A stretch of DNA of 64,000 nt from Verrucomicrobiota bacterium (GCA_013820875.1 JACDHS010000004.1:1-64000); one strand, 5' to 3'. Shown: positions 36,421 through 45,749, numbered from the stretch's first letter. A program made the numbers and translations. The notes: generated from the letters alone by a model not told the origin.

Positions 36421-36490
36421 TAAAAGTGGGTGAGATTGACTAGGAAACGGAGCGGTTGCGCCGCGCTCCGTCTGCCACCACCCACTTTTA
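36421..36490. repeat. 70-bp palindromic element with 12-bp perfect outer arms
   Basis: Outer arms TAAAAGTGGGTG (36421-36432) and CACCCACTTTTA (36479-36490) pair perfectly. Inner arms ACGGAGCG (36447-36454) and CGCTCCGT (36464-36471) also pair. The inner core is shared with the palindrome at 43624-43727. It looks like a non-autonomous dispersed palindromic element. Confidence 0.65.
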
Positions 36491-36534
36491 TTCGCACCCC
36501 TCCCTGCCCTCCCTGACTTTAGGGTCTTTGCCTG

Positions 36535-36565
36535 TTGACACACTATACATTTTTTGTTTAGTAAT
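36535..36565 (+). promoter_or_regulatory. candidate promoter of the amidase gene
   Basis: A perfect TTGACA at 36535-36540 is followed after 17-18 bases by TTAGTAAT, a weak -10. It lies about 85 bp before the amidase ATG. The -35 match is good and the -10 poor. Confidence 0.3.
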
Positions 36566-36623
36566 AGTGCATTCCCTGTAGTTCTGTGTCCGAACGTCCT
36601 TGTCCCTTAACCTTATTAAACCT

Positions 36624-38012
36624 ATGAAGTATACTAAAACTAAACTCTTGGCATTGCTGGTGACGACTGTCGCCGCAACGAGTCTGCAAGCGCAGACCAC
36701 GCCTGCACCACAACCCAACATCTGTAACCGTGCCTGTTGGAGCGCCCGCTCTTCAAGCTGCAGCACATCGCTCGGCTCCCTGACCCGCGCCATCATCCAT
36801 CACACCGCTGGACCCAGCGATTACACGACCAATTACGAGACTGGAAAGTCCAGAATGCGTTCCAATCAGAACTATCACATGGATAGCAACGGTTGGTGCG
36901 ATATCGGTTATCACTTTTTGGTGAACGCAGCCGGCCATATCTACGAAGGCCGTGTCGGTTCAATCGGTTCAAGCGGCGGTTGGAAAAAGGGTGCCCATGA
37001 TGGTTGCAATTCCAACAGCATGGGCTTCACTGCGCTGGGTTACTTCCACACTCCTTACAATCATGCCTTTACGCAAGCGTTGCAGGATGGTCTCGCGGCT
37101 GTAATTGCCTGGAGAATGCCAAGCGGTTGGGCTGCGCATGGCAGCGGCACCTATTGCGGAAATTCTGTCGGCACCCTGGATGGCCATTACAAGGTTAAAG
37201 CCACGGCCTGCCCTGGAACGAACATTATCAATGGACTCGGAAATCTTCGTAACAATGTTGCGAACCGCAGAACATCCGAAGTCAATAATGCGGCTGTTGT
37301 TTCCATGAGTTTCCCAAGCTCCGTAGTCAAGGGGTCAAGCTTCTCCGCAACGGTAACCATGAACAATAACGGCACTACCCATTGGGTCGTTGACAATGGC
37401 TACAGGCTCGGTTCGCAGAACCCACAAGACAACACTCGCTGGGGACTTAGCCGTGTTAACGTGGTTGGGACGGTCAGCCCAGGTTATAATTCAGCCTTCA
37501 CCTTTAATTGCACCGCGCCAACCACCGCTGGCACCTATCCGTTTGACTGGAAGATGGTGCGGGATGGCGTCCAATGGTTTGGCGCCACCGCAGTCGGAAC
37601 GATTATCGTGGAAGAGCCAAGTAACGCCGTCATCGTTGATAACCAGGCCGCGACTTATGTTGGATCCTGGGCAACTGCCAGCTCAGCCACCGATAAGTAC
37701 GGCGCTGATTATCGCTATCGCTCCACCGCAGCGGTAAGCGAGCCTGCTATCTTCACCGCCAACCTCACTTCTGGCAGTCGCAATGTATATGCCTGGTGGA
37801 CGCAAGGTTCAAACCGCTCCGCAACGGCTCCTTACATTGTCTATCACTCGGGTGGAACCACCACCGTCCAAAAGAATCAGCAGGTCAACGGCGGTTCCTG
37901 GCAATTGCTGGGTAACTGGACCTTCAATTCTGGTAACAACGATGTCAGGCTCTCCTGCTGGACGACCACCGGCTATGTTGTCATAGCTGACGCCGTCAAA
38001 TGGGGTGACTAA
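36624..38012 (+). CDS. secreted PGRP-type N-acetylmuramoyl-L-alanine amidase with Ig-like and golvesin-like domains
   Basis: 462 aa. The signal peptide ends near LQAQ (residue 24). The amidase_2/PGRP domain (about 50-215) has the zinc ligands: IIHHTAG (His59/60), His188 in LDGHYK and Cys196 in ACPG, plus GYHFLV and GRVG. A beta-sandwich (about 222-330) resembles NBR1-Ig-like domains, and the C-terminal 130 residues match golvesin-C-like domains (DNQAATYVGSW, then YVVIADAVKWG). It probably cuts peptidoglycan stem peptides outside the cell or as a released enzyme. It has a strong terminator and stands alone. Confidence 0.85.
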   Translation: MKYTKTKLLALLVTTVAATSLQAQTTPAPQPNICNRACWSARSSSCSTSLGSLTRAIIHHTAGPSDYTTNYETGKSRMRSNQNYHMDSNGWCDIGYHFLVNAAGHIYEGRVGSIGSSGGWKKGAHDGCNSNSMGFTALGYFHTPYNHAFTQALQDGLAAVIAWRMPSGWAAHGSGTYCGNSVGTLDGHYKVKATACPGTNIINGLGNLRNNVANRRTSEVNNAAVVSMSFPSSVVKGSSFSATVTMNNNGTTHWVVDNGYRLGSQNPQDNTRWGLSRVNVVGTVSPGYNSAFTFNCTAPTTAGTYPFDWKMVRDGVQWFGATAVGTIIVEEPSNAVIVDNQAATYVGSWATASSATDKYGADYRYRSTAAVSEPAIFTANLTSGSRNVYAWWTQGSNRSATAPYIVYHSGGTTTVQKNQQVNGGSWQLLGNWTFNSGNNDVRLSCWTTTGYVVIADAVKWGD

Positions 38013-38032
38013 ACCGTTTTTAAATTAATCCG

Positions 38033-38065
38033 AAAGCCGGAAGAGTTTTCTCTTCCGGCTTTTTT
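38033..38065 (+). terminator. intrinsic terminator of the amidase gene
   Basis: A 13-bp perfect stem (AAAGCCGGAAGAG / CTCTTCCGGCTTT) with a TTTT loop, followed by a T run, 20 bases after the amidase stop. Confidence 0.9.
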
Positions 38066-38124
38066 GTTTGGTGCGATGGACATAATGCGGTAAAAAATAG
38101 GCATCCCATTGCTCATTTTGCGCC

Positions 38125-39264
38125 ATGCCCAAGACTTTGCCCGAAATTGCCCAGTTGCCGATCTCTACCATTACGACGCTGGAGTGGGACGTTATTGTCG
38201 TGGGAGCAGGGCCTGCGGGTGGAGCCGCTGCGGCATCGCTTGCTTCCAAAGGTGTCAGGGTGCTGTTGGTTGATCGCAGTAAATTTCCGCGGGAGAAAGT
38301 TTGTGGAGACGCTCTTGTTCCAGAGGCTATGGATGCTTTGGAACGGATCGGCCTCAAAGAGACAGTGTGCGCTCACTCCATCACGTTGCCCGGCTATACC
38401 CTCGTGAGTCCATCTGGGGCGGCGGTGAATTTAAACAGTCCTGTGACCCTCCTGCAACGGAGAGCGCTGGACACCCTGATTTCTGCCAGGGCCATTGCCA
38501 ATGGAGCTGTCTTCGCCCAGGGAAAATTCCAGAATGCCGAAGCTCGGCTCGACGGTGATGTGGATTGCACGCTCAGTGACATGCGGTTCCGTTGCCGGAT
38601 TTTGATTGTTGCCCCTGGAGCGGACCTAAGCTCTTTAAGATCTTTGGGATTCTCAATCCAGTTCAACAAACCCGAAGGAGTGGCAATCCGGCGTTACTAC
38701 CGCAGTTCCGGCGGGCCGGAACGCCCCTACTTTTTTTTAAAAGAAGCTTTTCTGCCTGGCTACGCATGGATTTTTCCGTTGGGGGACGATTACTACAACG
38801 TGGGATGCGGCACGTTCCTTACCCAATCAAAGAAGATGAACGCTTCTCTGATGAATGCCTTCGAGCAGTTCCTGGAAGACGATCCGGTGGCCCGGAAACT
38901 TGTTCTGCAATCGTCGGAAGCAACCCCTCTGCGCGGAGCTTCGTTGCGTTGCGGAATGCCGACCATTGAACATGCGCTGCAAGGAAGAATAATGCTGGCG
39001 GGAGAGGCGATAGGAACAACCATTACAGGGTGGGGTGAAGGGGTGAGCAAAGCCATGGAAACAGGACTGCTTGCTGCAGAGGTCGCCCAATCAGCCCTGG
39101 CAGGAAACGATTTCGGCAAACTCGCGGATTATCCAAAAAGATTGGCAAAAGAGATAAAGCCGGAAATCGACCGCCATTCGAGAGTAACCTCTTTTTTCAA
39201 CCGCCGTTGGACGGCAAACCTCCTGGTGAATGCAGCCAGGGCCATCCCAGGGAATTGGCTGTAG
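38125..39264 (+). CDS. FAD-dependent oxidoreductase, geranylgeranyl-reductase family
   Basis: 379 aa. The FAD-binding Rossmann motif VVGAGPAGGAAAASLASKG is near residue 28. The family also shows KFPREKVCGDALVPEAMDAL and, near the end, GEAIGTTITGWGEGVSKAMETG. This family reduces isoprenoid double bonds, as in quinone or lipid tails, or acts on other polyketide-like substrates. It converges with the AttH-like gene with only 3 bases between stops; with the nearby UbiA gene this suggests an isoprenoid-linked function. Confidence 0.85.
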   Translation: MPKTLPEIAQLPISTITTLEWDVIVVGAGPAGGAAAASLASKGVRVLLVDRSKFPREKVCGDALVPEAMDALERIGLKETVCAHSITLPGYTLVSPSGAAVNLNSPVTLLQRRALDTLISARAIANGAVFAQGKFQNAEARLDGDVDCTLSDMRFRCRILIVAPGADLSSLRSLGFSIQFNKPEGVAIRRYYRSSGGPERPYFFLKEAFLPGYAWIFPLGDDYYNVGCGTFLTQSKKMNASLMNAFEQFLEDDPVARKLVLQSSEATPLRGASLRCGMPTIEHALQGRIMLAGEAIGTTITGWGEGVSKAMETGLLAAEVAQSALAGNDFGKLADYPKRLAKEIKPEIDRHSRVTSFFNRRWTANLLVNAARAIPGNWL

Positions 39265-39267
39265 CCT

Positions 39268-40338
39268 TTAATCCGGGCGGTTCAATTCCCCATAGGCAGT
39301 GCCCGTGACGGGAGCGCCATTGAAGGTTCCTGCTGCTTTCATGCTCCCTTCCCAGAGCACCTGGGGCTCGACGAATTGCAGATCGTTTTCGGAGGTAAGC
39401 GTCAACACGGTATTTTTTAGGCTGGGAATCTTTAGTTCAACTACTTTTTGCCACTTTCCACCTGAGGCATCTTCATAATATTCCCTGGTTACCAGTTCGC
39501 TGGGAAGTTTGTGAAACTGATTGTTATTGGCATCGATGTAGCCGCAATGGGAGCCAATCAATTCCTTATCCTTGTAGATGTTGAACAGCATCAGGTCCAC
39601 GCCGTTATCCAAATTCACGCCAAACCATTTCCACTGGCTAAAATCTTTTTCCCAATCCCATTTGCCCCATTGATGGTTCAACCATCCGGTACCGGTGACG
39701 TTCACCGGATTGTTTCCTGTGCTGAGCGATCCGCTGATAGTTAGATCTGTCAAAGAGTAAGTATGAGAAACGCCATTCTTGCCCATCGCAATAAACCCTT
39801 CTCCGCCAGTGAGGAACGGATTTTTGTTTGCTTTAATCGTGAGCGCCACGGTCATGCCTTCGAAATCATAGGAAAAATTATAACGGAAGGGAGCGTCTGC
39901 CTGCTTCCACTTCAAGGACAAGGAAGTGACGGAATGAACATTTTCCGTATAATTAAGCGATTCGTAATAGTCTTTGGTCAGAACTTTGTCCGCGGCTTTG
40001 TCATAGAGCGAAACAAGGTGCCTGCCGGTGCTGAGAGCACAAAAAAAGAACGCGTATTTCTTGCCTGAAGTATCGGCCAACTGCGTGCTCAGATGCCACC
40101 ACTCGATAGGGTGCTCGTAATGCGCGCCTTCGTCTCGAGGAAATTCGATCGGGCGAGGTTTATCGGTGGCGGGGGATGTGCCGGAGGTCACTTGGTTTGT
40201 GGTGCTGGCGTGTTCCACCGTCTTTGCCTCCTTTCCGCAGGATGCCAGTAGCAATGGAAGAACCAATGCGGGAAATAATGACTTTAGAAGCTTGAGTGAC
40301 CGCCTCTTCATGTGTCTTTGTTTGTTGGATTGCTTCAT
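39268..40338 (-). CDS. lipoprotein with AttH/CrtC-like lipocalin domain
   Basis: 356 aa. The lipobox LLASC near residue 35 marks a lipoprotein. FPRDEGAHYEHPIEWWHLSTQL and HQWGKWDWEKDFSQWKWFGV are typical of the AttH/carotenoid-1,2-hydratase family, whose two lipocalin-like domains hydrate carotenoid or bind hydrophobic compounds. An internal ATG at 40311 is a possible start. It is 3 bases downstream of the UbiA-family gene on the same strand. Confidence 0.8.
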   Translation of the reverse strand: MKQSNKQRHMKRRSLKLLKSLFPALVLPLLLASCGKEAKTVEHASTTNQVTSGTSPATDKPRPIEFPRDEGAHYEHPIEWWHLSTQLADTSGKKYAFFFCALSTGRHLVSLYDKAADKVLTKDYYESLNYTENVHSVTSLSLKWKQADAPFRYNFSYDFEGMTVALTIKANKNPFLTGGEGFIAMGKNGVSHTYSLTDLTISGSLSTGNNPVNVTGTGWLNHQWGKWDWEKDFSQWKWFGVNLDNGVDLMLFNIYKDKELIGSHCGYIDANNNQFHKLPSELVTREYYEDASGGKWQKVVELKIPSLKNTVLTLTSENDLQFVEPQVLWEGSMKAAGTFNGAPVTGTAYGELNRPD

Positions 40339-40341
40339 AAT

Positions 40342-41205
40342 TTAAGCTTTGCCGATCAGAATGCCGAGCATGCCCATGCCATACATTCCACAAATCATTT
40401 TGGCGCGAAACCGGAGTTGGCCATACATCTCGCTGCTGTTGGTGCGCTTATAGAAAGCCACCAGGGACAAAAGCAGCAGCAACAGGTTGAACACAGACCA
40501 CCCGGCAAACACCGGCGAAATTACGGTCTGCCATGCCAACAGTATGGAATAAGCGATAAGGCATCCAAGCGATGCAACCGCCAGCAGCATCGTTCTCCGT
40601 TCTCCATGAACCAGGGCCAGGGTGGGAAAACCCTTGATGCGGTCGGCTTCCATATGCGCCAGAACATGAATGAGTTCAAGGGGAAGGTACAGACCAAAAA
40701 TGAAGAGCCCCATCAAGGCTTCTCCGCCTGACACATGATTGTCGAGACTCGAACCCGCCAAAAAGAATAACCCGAATCCCAGTGAGTTAAGGAACAATCG
40801 CCAAAACAGTCTTCGCTTTAAAACAAACGGCGGCGCGGAATGAAGCCAGACCGTCACCGCAAGCAAAGAAACGATTGCGAACGTGGTGAACGAAATCATC
40901 CAGGCGACACCGAGCGAAAAGATCAGAAAGGCATAGATACATCGCATCATCTCGCGAGTAGTTGTTTCATCCCCGGCGACCTTCTCTTTGATCTCATCGA
41001 AAAATTCGTTCAATGAATAGCCGTAAGCAAGACAGAGGCAGGAGAGGACGAGACTGGCTCCAATGAACGACCAGCTTCTGCCCAGGAAATCATCGGCAAA
41101 GAATGCTCCCAGCAAAAAGACGCCGTTTTGGACGGACCAGTCTTTGATGCGCAATAGCTGCACGCCGTATCTGAGTTTTTGCGGCATTGGGATGGCAGAG
41201 TTCAT
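40342..41205 (-). CDS. UbiA-family prenyltransferase
   Basis: 287 aa, about eight or nine membrane helices. The first aspartate-rich site reads NEFFDEIKEK (a variant of NDxxD), and a second, weaker one is ADRIKGFPTLA. Such enzymes attach an isoprenoid tail to an aromatic or other acceptor. It is followed directly by the AttH-like gene and converges with the geranylgeranyl-reductase-like gene. The acceptor is unknown; this is not an obvious ubiA, menA or ctaB. Confidence 0.78.
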   Translation of the reverse strand: MNSAIPMPQKLRYGVQLLRIKDWSVQNGVFLLGAFFADDFLGRSWSFIGASLVLSCLCLAYGYSLNEFFDEIKEKVAGDETTTREMMRCIYAFLIFSLGVAWMISFTTFAIVSLLAVTVWLHSAPPFVLKRRLFWRLFLNSLGFGLFFLAGSSLDNHVSGGEALMGLFIFGLYLPLELIHVLAHMEADRIKGFPTLALVHGERRTMLLAVASLGCLIAYSILLAWQTVISPVFAGWSVFNLLLLLLSLVAFYKRTNSSEMYGQLRFRAKMICGMYGMGMLGILIGKA

Positions 41206-41226
41206 TGGAAAATCTTCGATCAGGAC

Positions 41227-43476
41227 TTAATTACTTCGAAACGGCTGCCCGGACAGATACAGGCTGAGGCGGGAACGCATTTGAGAGGACAATTGTTCCT
41301 CATTCAGGGCTTGGGCGAGCGACGCTGCCTCTTCCACTGTTTTAATGGCTTCCGGAAATCGGCCAGCTTCAGCGTACGCAGCAGCAAGCAGATCCAAAAA
41401 TCTTGGATTATTTCCACCTCCAATGGCACAAGCGCGTTCCGCCAAAACGACAGCTTCGCGGCCATTGCGAAGGTTTGCGTTATAATCTGTCGCCAGAGCC
41501 CATGCCAGGTTGGCAATCACAGGCACCGTATCTGGTTGCATTGCAAGAATCTGCCGCCACTGCTCGATCGCCGCGGCTTTGTTGTTCAGTTGTGCCTGAA
41601 CTTCTGCGAGGCCAAAGCGGGCGTCGATATACTTCGGACTCAAGTGAACAGCTTCCTTGTAATGAACCAAAGCAGCATCCAGTTTTCCTTCGCTGAACAG
41701 AAGTTGTCCCAGCTTGGTGTGGGCGAAGCTATCCGCTGGCACCCGGCGGATTCTCTCTTGAAATGTTTCGATTGCCTTCGTGGTTTGGCCTGTCTCGACC
41801 AGCAATTGCATGAAGTTGGCAAAAAATATTGCATCGCCCGGAGCGAGCTGAACGGCGCGATGAAAAGAAGAAATGGCTTCATTGGTTCTACCCAGCGTAA
41901 TCAAGGCCACCCCGAGATTGTTATGTGCTTTAAAATCGCCGGCATCCACCTTGATCGCTTCGAAATAGTGGCCGATGGATTCCTCAGTTTTGCCCAAAGC
42001 AAACAACGCTCTGCCCACGTTCACATGCACCATGCTGAGGTTGTCGCGCCGTTTCAAAGCTTCTCGGAAATGTTGCAATGCTTCGTTATATTCTCCGCGC
42101 TCGAAAAGAATCCCGGCCAGATTGTTGTGAGCTGCCCATGAAGCAGGATTTCTCTCGATGTTATCTCTCCAGAGTGCTTCCGGATTCGCCATCCTGCTCT
42201 GGTGTGTCCATGAAAGCGCAGCCAAAGGGACAGCTAAAACCATAAAGACGATTGCCGGCACAAACCTGTGCTGCTGTTTCGACATCACGCGGTTCAACCC
42301 ATGGCAACCACCAGCCACGACCAGGGCAATTGTGCCGGGTAGAGCAAGATACTGAAAATGATCTGCCACAGGCGCCATCACCAAAAACGCCATGTTGATC
42401 ACTCCAATGGTGGGCCCAAGAGCCAACACAAAATAGCCAAGTCCAAACAAACAAGCGCGTCCCCATGTTTGGCGGTATTTCCAAAAGAGGAAAAACATAC
42501 CGACGATGGCCAGCGCCGGGAGATACGCCACGGGAGAAGTGACACTCACAACCCAGCGCGGATAATGCATCGTCAAACCGACGGGCAGGATGTCTTTGCC
42601 AAGGTAGAACCAAAAAGCGCGCCCTGCCGTCAAGGTGCGGATCAGCAGGTTGTCCTCCGTCGAAAGCACCCCGAATTTGGGGGCGTAATAGTGGTGCGCC
42701 ACTAATGTTGCTATTCCCGCAGCCAGGGCAAACCCGAAGAAAGGAGCCACACGAATGAGCGTTGCCCGTTCGATTTTTCCACGTTGCCACCAGGCGCATA
42801 ACAACAGCACGACCGGCAAAATGACCACTGAGGACTTGCTTAAAAGGCCAAAAAGGAAAAATACGAATGACAGCCAGTAAAAACCTCCTAACTGAACCTT
42901 CGCCGGGAACGAAGAACGAGACGCTACTTGATGGGACGGTTCTGATCGCAGGTAGAACAACAAACTGAGCAGGTAGAAGAACATGGATAATGTATTCTTC
43001 CTCTCCGCCAACCAGGTCACAGACGCTATGCAGACCGGATGCATCGCAAAAAGGGCCGCAATGACCCACGAACCCGGCACGCCAAGTCGCAGCAGGATTC
43101 TCCATAACAACACTGCATTTAGCGCCTGGAGAACGACATTGGTTGCATGCTGTATTTCTTTCATCGCACCATGCACCTGCCATTCGATCCAGAACGTCGT
43201 CGCCGTCAGTGGAACAAAGTCTCCAAAGCGTGTGCTGAACCAAATGTCACGCAGCCCGCGCCATCCTTCCTTCAACAACGGGTTCGCGGCGATGACGTCA
43301 TCGTCCCAGATGAAACCTGCTTTGTAGGTGGGAATATAAACCAGGAAAGTGAGCAGCAGCAGGGCCAGGACGCCTGTCCATGTCTCGCGTCGCGAGAGAA
43401 AGTGCGACGGCGTTTTCGCCACAGGCAAAGAAATTGGTTTGGAAGTTTTTCGATGCATTCTCAGGGGTGCAGCCAT
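41227..43476 (-). CDS. membrane protein with C-terminal TPR repeats (TMTC/glycosyltransferase-like)
   Basis: 749 aa. The N-terminal half has about ten membrane segments with FIWDDDVIAANPLLK (the DD loop of PMT/TMTC-like glycosyltransferases) and FAMHPVCIASVTWLAERKNTLS, a hallmark of this group. The C-terminal half (about 430-720) holds eight or so TPRs, some of them complete (for example AHNNLGVALITLGRTNEAI). Related proteins are thought to glycosylate or organise secreted proteins, but few have been tested. It ends 21 bases before the UbiA-family gene start on the same strand. Confidence 0.82.
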   Translation of the reverse strand: MAAPLRMHRKTSKPISLPVAKTPSHFLSRRETWTGVLALLLLTFLVYIPTYKAGFIWDDDVIAANPLLKEGWRGLRDIWFSTRFGDFVPLTATTFWIEWQVHGAMKEIQHATNVVLQALNAVLLWRILLRLGVPGSWVIAALFAMHPVCIASVTWLAERKNTLSMFFYLLSLLFYLRSEPSHQVASRSSFPAKVQLGGFYWLSFVFFLFGLLSKSSVVILPVVLLLCAWWQRGKIERATLIRVAPFFGFALAAGIATLVAHHYYAPKFGVLSTEDNLLIRTLTAGRAFWFYLGKDILPVGLTMHYPRWVVSVTSPVAYLPALAIVGMFFLFWKYRQTWGRACLFGLGYFVLALGPTIGVINMAFLVMAPVADHFQYLALPGTIALVVAGGCHGLNRVMSKQQHRFVPAIVFMVLAVPLAALSWTHQSRMANPEALWRDNIERNPASWAAHNNLAGILFERGEYNEALQHFREALKRRDNLSMVHVNVGRALFALGKTEESIGHYFEAIKVDAGDFKAHNNLGVALITLGRTNEAISSFHRAVQLAPGDAIFFANFMQLLVETGQTTKAIETFQERIRRVPADSFAHTKLGQLLFSEGKLDAALVHYKEAVHLSPKYIDARFGLAEVQAQLNNKAAAIEQWRQILAMQPDTVPVIANLAWALATDYNANLRNGREAVVLAERACAIGGGNNPRFLDLLAAAYAEAGRFPEAIKTVEEAASLAQALNEEQLSSQMRSRLSLYLSGQPFRSN

Positions 43477-43623
43477 TATGCAGGGAAAGCCCTATCATAT
43501 GCAATCTTCTATGCCGTTCGTCGTAAGTATCCAGCTCGGAAGCGTTGTTGTGGGCGAAGCATCAGCCGCAACGCGTGAGATTGTTTGTGCATTTATCGGA
43601 AGCTCTAAAGCGCTGCATCCCAT

Positions 43624-43727
43624 CTTATGACCGCTCCGGCGGATGCTTCCCACAAACCCAACAGAGATAGGACGCGGTTACGCCGCGCTCCGTCCCAAAC
43701 GACCATCCGCCCGGCTTCGGTCATAAG
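43624..43727. repeat. palindromic element that forms the end of the GT9 gene
   Basis: Outer arms CTTATGACCG..CGGATG (43624-43645) and its imperfect complement (43704-43727) enclose an inner hairpin around GGACGCGGTTACGCCGCG. The inner core is shared with the element at 36421-36490. The right half lies inside the minus-strand GT9 gene and supplies its last 15 or so codons and the stop. Confidence 0.6.
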
Positions 43728-44925
43728 CGCAGCAGACCTCTTCGAATACCTGATCCACTGTGATCTGTTGCATGCAAAGGTTGTTGGTGCAACGGGTTTG
43801 CCGATTGTTGTAGGCATTCACACAAGGACTGCACGCGATGCCAGCCCAGACAGGAGTGTTGCGCGGAGTCGGCGCAGCAAACAGTCGGGGGGTCTCCGGT
43901 CCGAAAAGAGTTACAACCTGGATCGCAGTCAGCGCGGCAAAGTGAGCAGGCCCACTGTCATTGGTGACCAAAACCCTCGCCAGCGAATAGGCAATGAGCA
44001 ATTGACGCAGGGTAGTTTTTCCGGCCAATGAAAAACAGCGGGCGGAGCCTACATCCTTCACGAGAGCTTCCGCTGCTTCGACTTCGTTCGGGGCACCCGT
44101 GAAACCAACGTATGCGCCTGGATACTTCAGCAGCAGTCGCCTGGCGAGCTGGACATAGCGTTGCATCTCCCAGCGACGCAGCGGAAGCAGATCGCTGGCG
44201 TTCGGATTTAACAACAGGATCGGCGGGAGTTCGCCTTGACCTGTTTCACTGGCCAACAACTCGCGAACCACTTCAATTTCCAAAGGTGCGGCAACAAACC
44301 TCGGCAATTCTTCGCCCAACGGCGGCGGGGGCACTGGCAACGTTGGCAATTGTTCCCGCGGGTGACGAAGCGCTTCGACCAGCAATTGGAACATTTGCGC
44401 CGTGTGAAGGTACGGATTGTAAAGCAACCGGTGTGTGAACAGGTCACCGCGATAAGGCCCCGCTCCAAAAAACGCATGAAACCCAACGCGCAGTTTGGCG
44501 CCAGTCAAAAGCGTGAACGCGGCGGACCCGCGAGCAAAAAATTCCATGTCGATCGCAGCATCGAGTTTCAGCTTTTGCAGACGGACCAGCGCTTTGCCGG
44601 CGGAACGTGTCAAAACAGCGGGGCTGCTGTAGGTAATGGGAACGACATTTTCTTCTGGAATAAGACCGAGAGCATCCAAAATGAACCGGTTGTCATCGAA
44701 GCAGGCGACATAAACATTTTCACGTCCGACCATTTCCGTTGCCACGCGAATCGCTGAATAGGCGAGAACCGTGGAGCCCTGCTCCGCGAGTTTCACAAAC
44801 AAGATCCGGCGCAGAGGTGGAGGAGAAAACGTTTTCCGACCAAATAATTTTCGAAAAACCGTTAAGCCAAAGCACAGCGGCACGCCAATATAGCGGTCAA
44901 TCTTCTGGAGTGCGGCGACTTTCAT
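43678..44925 (-). CDS. glycosyltransferase family 9 (heptosyltransferase-like)
   Basis: 415 aa. GT9 features are the N-terminal ILFVKLAEQGSTVLA, and the nucleotide-sugar site in the second half (VLVTNDSGPAHFAALTAIQVVTLFGPETP). These enzymes add heptose or related sugars to LPS core or other glycans. The extra N-terminal 35 residues contain a hydrophobic stretch, perhaps a membrane anchor. A CxxC-rich tail (ACSPCVNAYNNRQTRCTNNLC) may hold metal or disulfides. The last residues are encoded by the palindromic element. Confidence 0.85.
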   Translation of the reverse strand: MKVAALQKIDRYIGVPLCFGLTVFRKLFGRKTFSPPPLRRILFVKLAEQGSTVLAYSAIRVATEMVGRENVYVACFDDNRFILDALGLIPEENVVPITYSSPAVLTRSAGKALVRLQKLKLDAAIDMEFFARGSAAFTLLTGAKLRVGFHAFFGAGPYRGDLFTHRLLYNPYLHTAQMFQLLVEALRHPREQLPTLPVPPPPLGEELPRFVAAPLEIEVVRELLASETGQGELPPILLLNPNASDLLPLRRWEMQRYVQLARRLLLKYPGAYVGFTGAPNEVEAAEALVKDVGSARCFSLAGKTTLRQLLIAYSLARVLVTNDSGPAHFAALTAIQVVTLFGPETPRLFAAPTPRNTPVWAGIACSPCVNAYNNRQTRCTNNLCMQQITVDQVFEEVCCAYDRSRADGRLGRSAA

Positions 44926-45130
44926 GGGTGAAAAGCCAGATTATAGGAAAACCCGTAGGCATCAAAGTTTTTCGTGACCCGCCCAGGCAGAGGGGGTGAT
45001 TTTAGAACGGTTGGAATGGGCGCGCTTGAGCGCAAACGGAGCGCTTCGTTCAGCTCCACCAGGTTTGCGTTCGCCTCGCCCGTGAGCAGCAAGCGATAAA
45101 ACGACATCGGGAGGGTAAAACTTTGATATC
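44926..45130. other. gene-free stretch before the inverted repeat
   Basis: About 200 bases upstream of the GT9 gene, with no recognisable gene. The promoter of the GT9 gene should lie here; no clear consensus was found. Confidence 0.25.
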
Positions 45131-45280
45131 GCGGTTCCAACCAGCGGCGCGCACGGAGTGCGACGCCCTACCTTTTGAATTTGCGACAGACGAGCTGTAA
45201 ACTGTGGGATTGACGATAAATGCGGAAAGGTAGGGCGCGTCACTCCTGTGCTCGCCGTTCATAGGTAATGTTGGAACGAC
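45131..45280. repeat. 150-bp element with about 45-bp imperfect inverted repeats
   Basis: Left arm 45131-45175 (GGTTCCAACC, then GGCGCGCACGGAGTGCG and CGCCCTACCTT) pairs with the right arm 45227-45280 (AAGGTAGGGCGCGTCACTCC, then GTTGGAACGAC). About 50 bp lie between them, with no coding frame. It is MITE-like in form, but no transposase or target duplication was identified. Confidence 0.6.
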
Positions 45281-45385
45281 TGGATTCCCTGTAACAACGG
45301 CGACGAAACCTGCCCCGACCCGTAAAACCCTCCCATTCTTACGTTTACAAAGACCAAAACCGGAAAAATCACCAGTTTTCCCACG

Positions 45386-45749
45386 TAACCGAGACCAAAT
45401 CCGTTCGGATCGGGTCTCGGTTAGCGTAACCGAGAGGCAATCCGTTCGGATCGGGACTCGGTTAGCGTAACCGAGAGGCAATCCGTTCGGATCGGGACTC
45501 GGTTAGCGTAACCGAGAGGCAATCCGTCCGGATCGGGTCTCGGTTAGCGTAACCGAGAGGCAATCCGTCCGGATCGGGTCTCGGTTAGCGTAACCGAGAG
45601 GCAATCCGTTCGGATCGGGTCTCGGTTAGCGTAACCGAGAGGCAATCCGCCCGGATCGGGTCTCGGTTAGCGTAACCGAGAGGCAATCCGCCCGGATCGG
45701 GTCTCGGTTAGCGTAACCGAGGGGCAATCCGTTCGGATCGGGTCTCGGT
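45386..45749. repeat. array C: nine 41-bp tandem units with two palindromes each
   Basis: Units begin at 45386, 45427, 45468, 45509, 45550, 45591, 45632, 45673 and 45714, exactly 41 bp apart. Each has ATCCG-NN-CGGAT, and unit junctions form TCTCGGTTA-GCG-TAACCGAGA. The only common change inside the first palindrome is in its central two bases (TT, TC or CC); the arms stay intact. No spacers are present, and no frame on either strand has a credible start. Confidence 0.9.
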
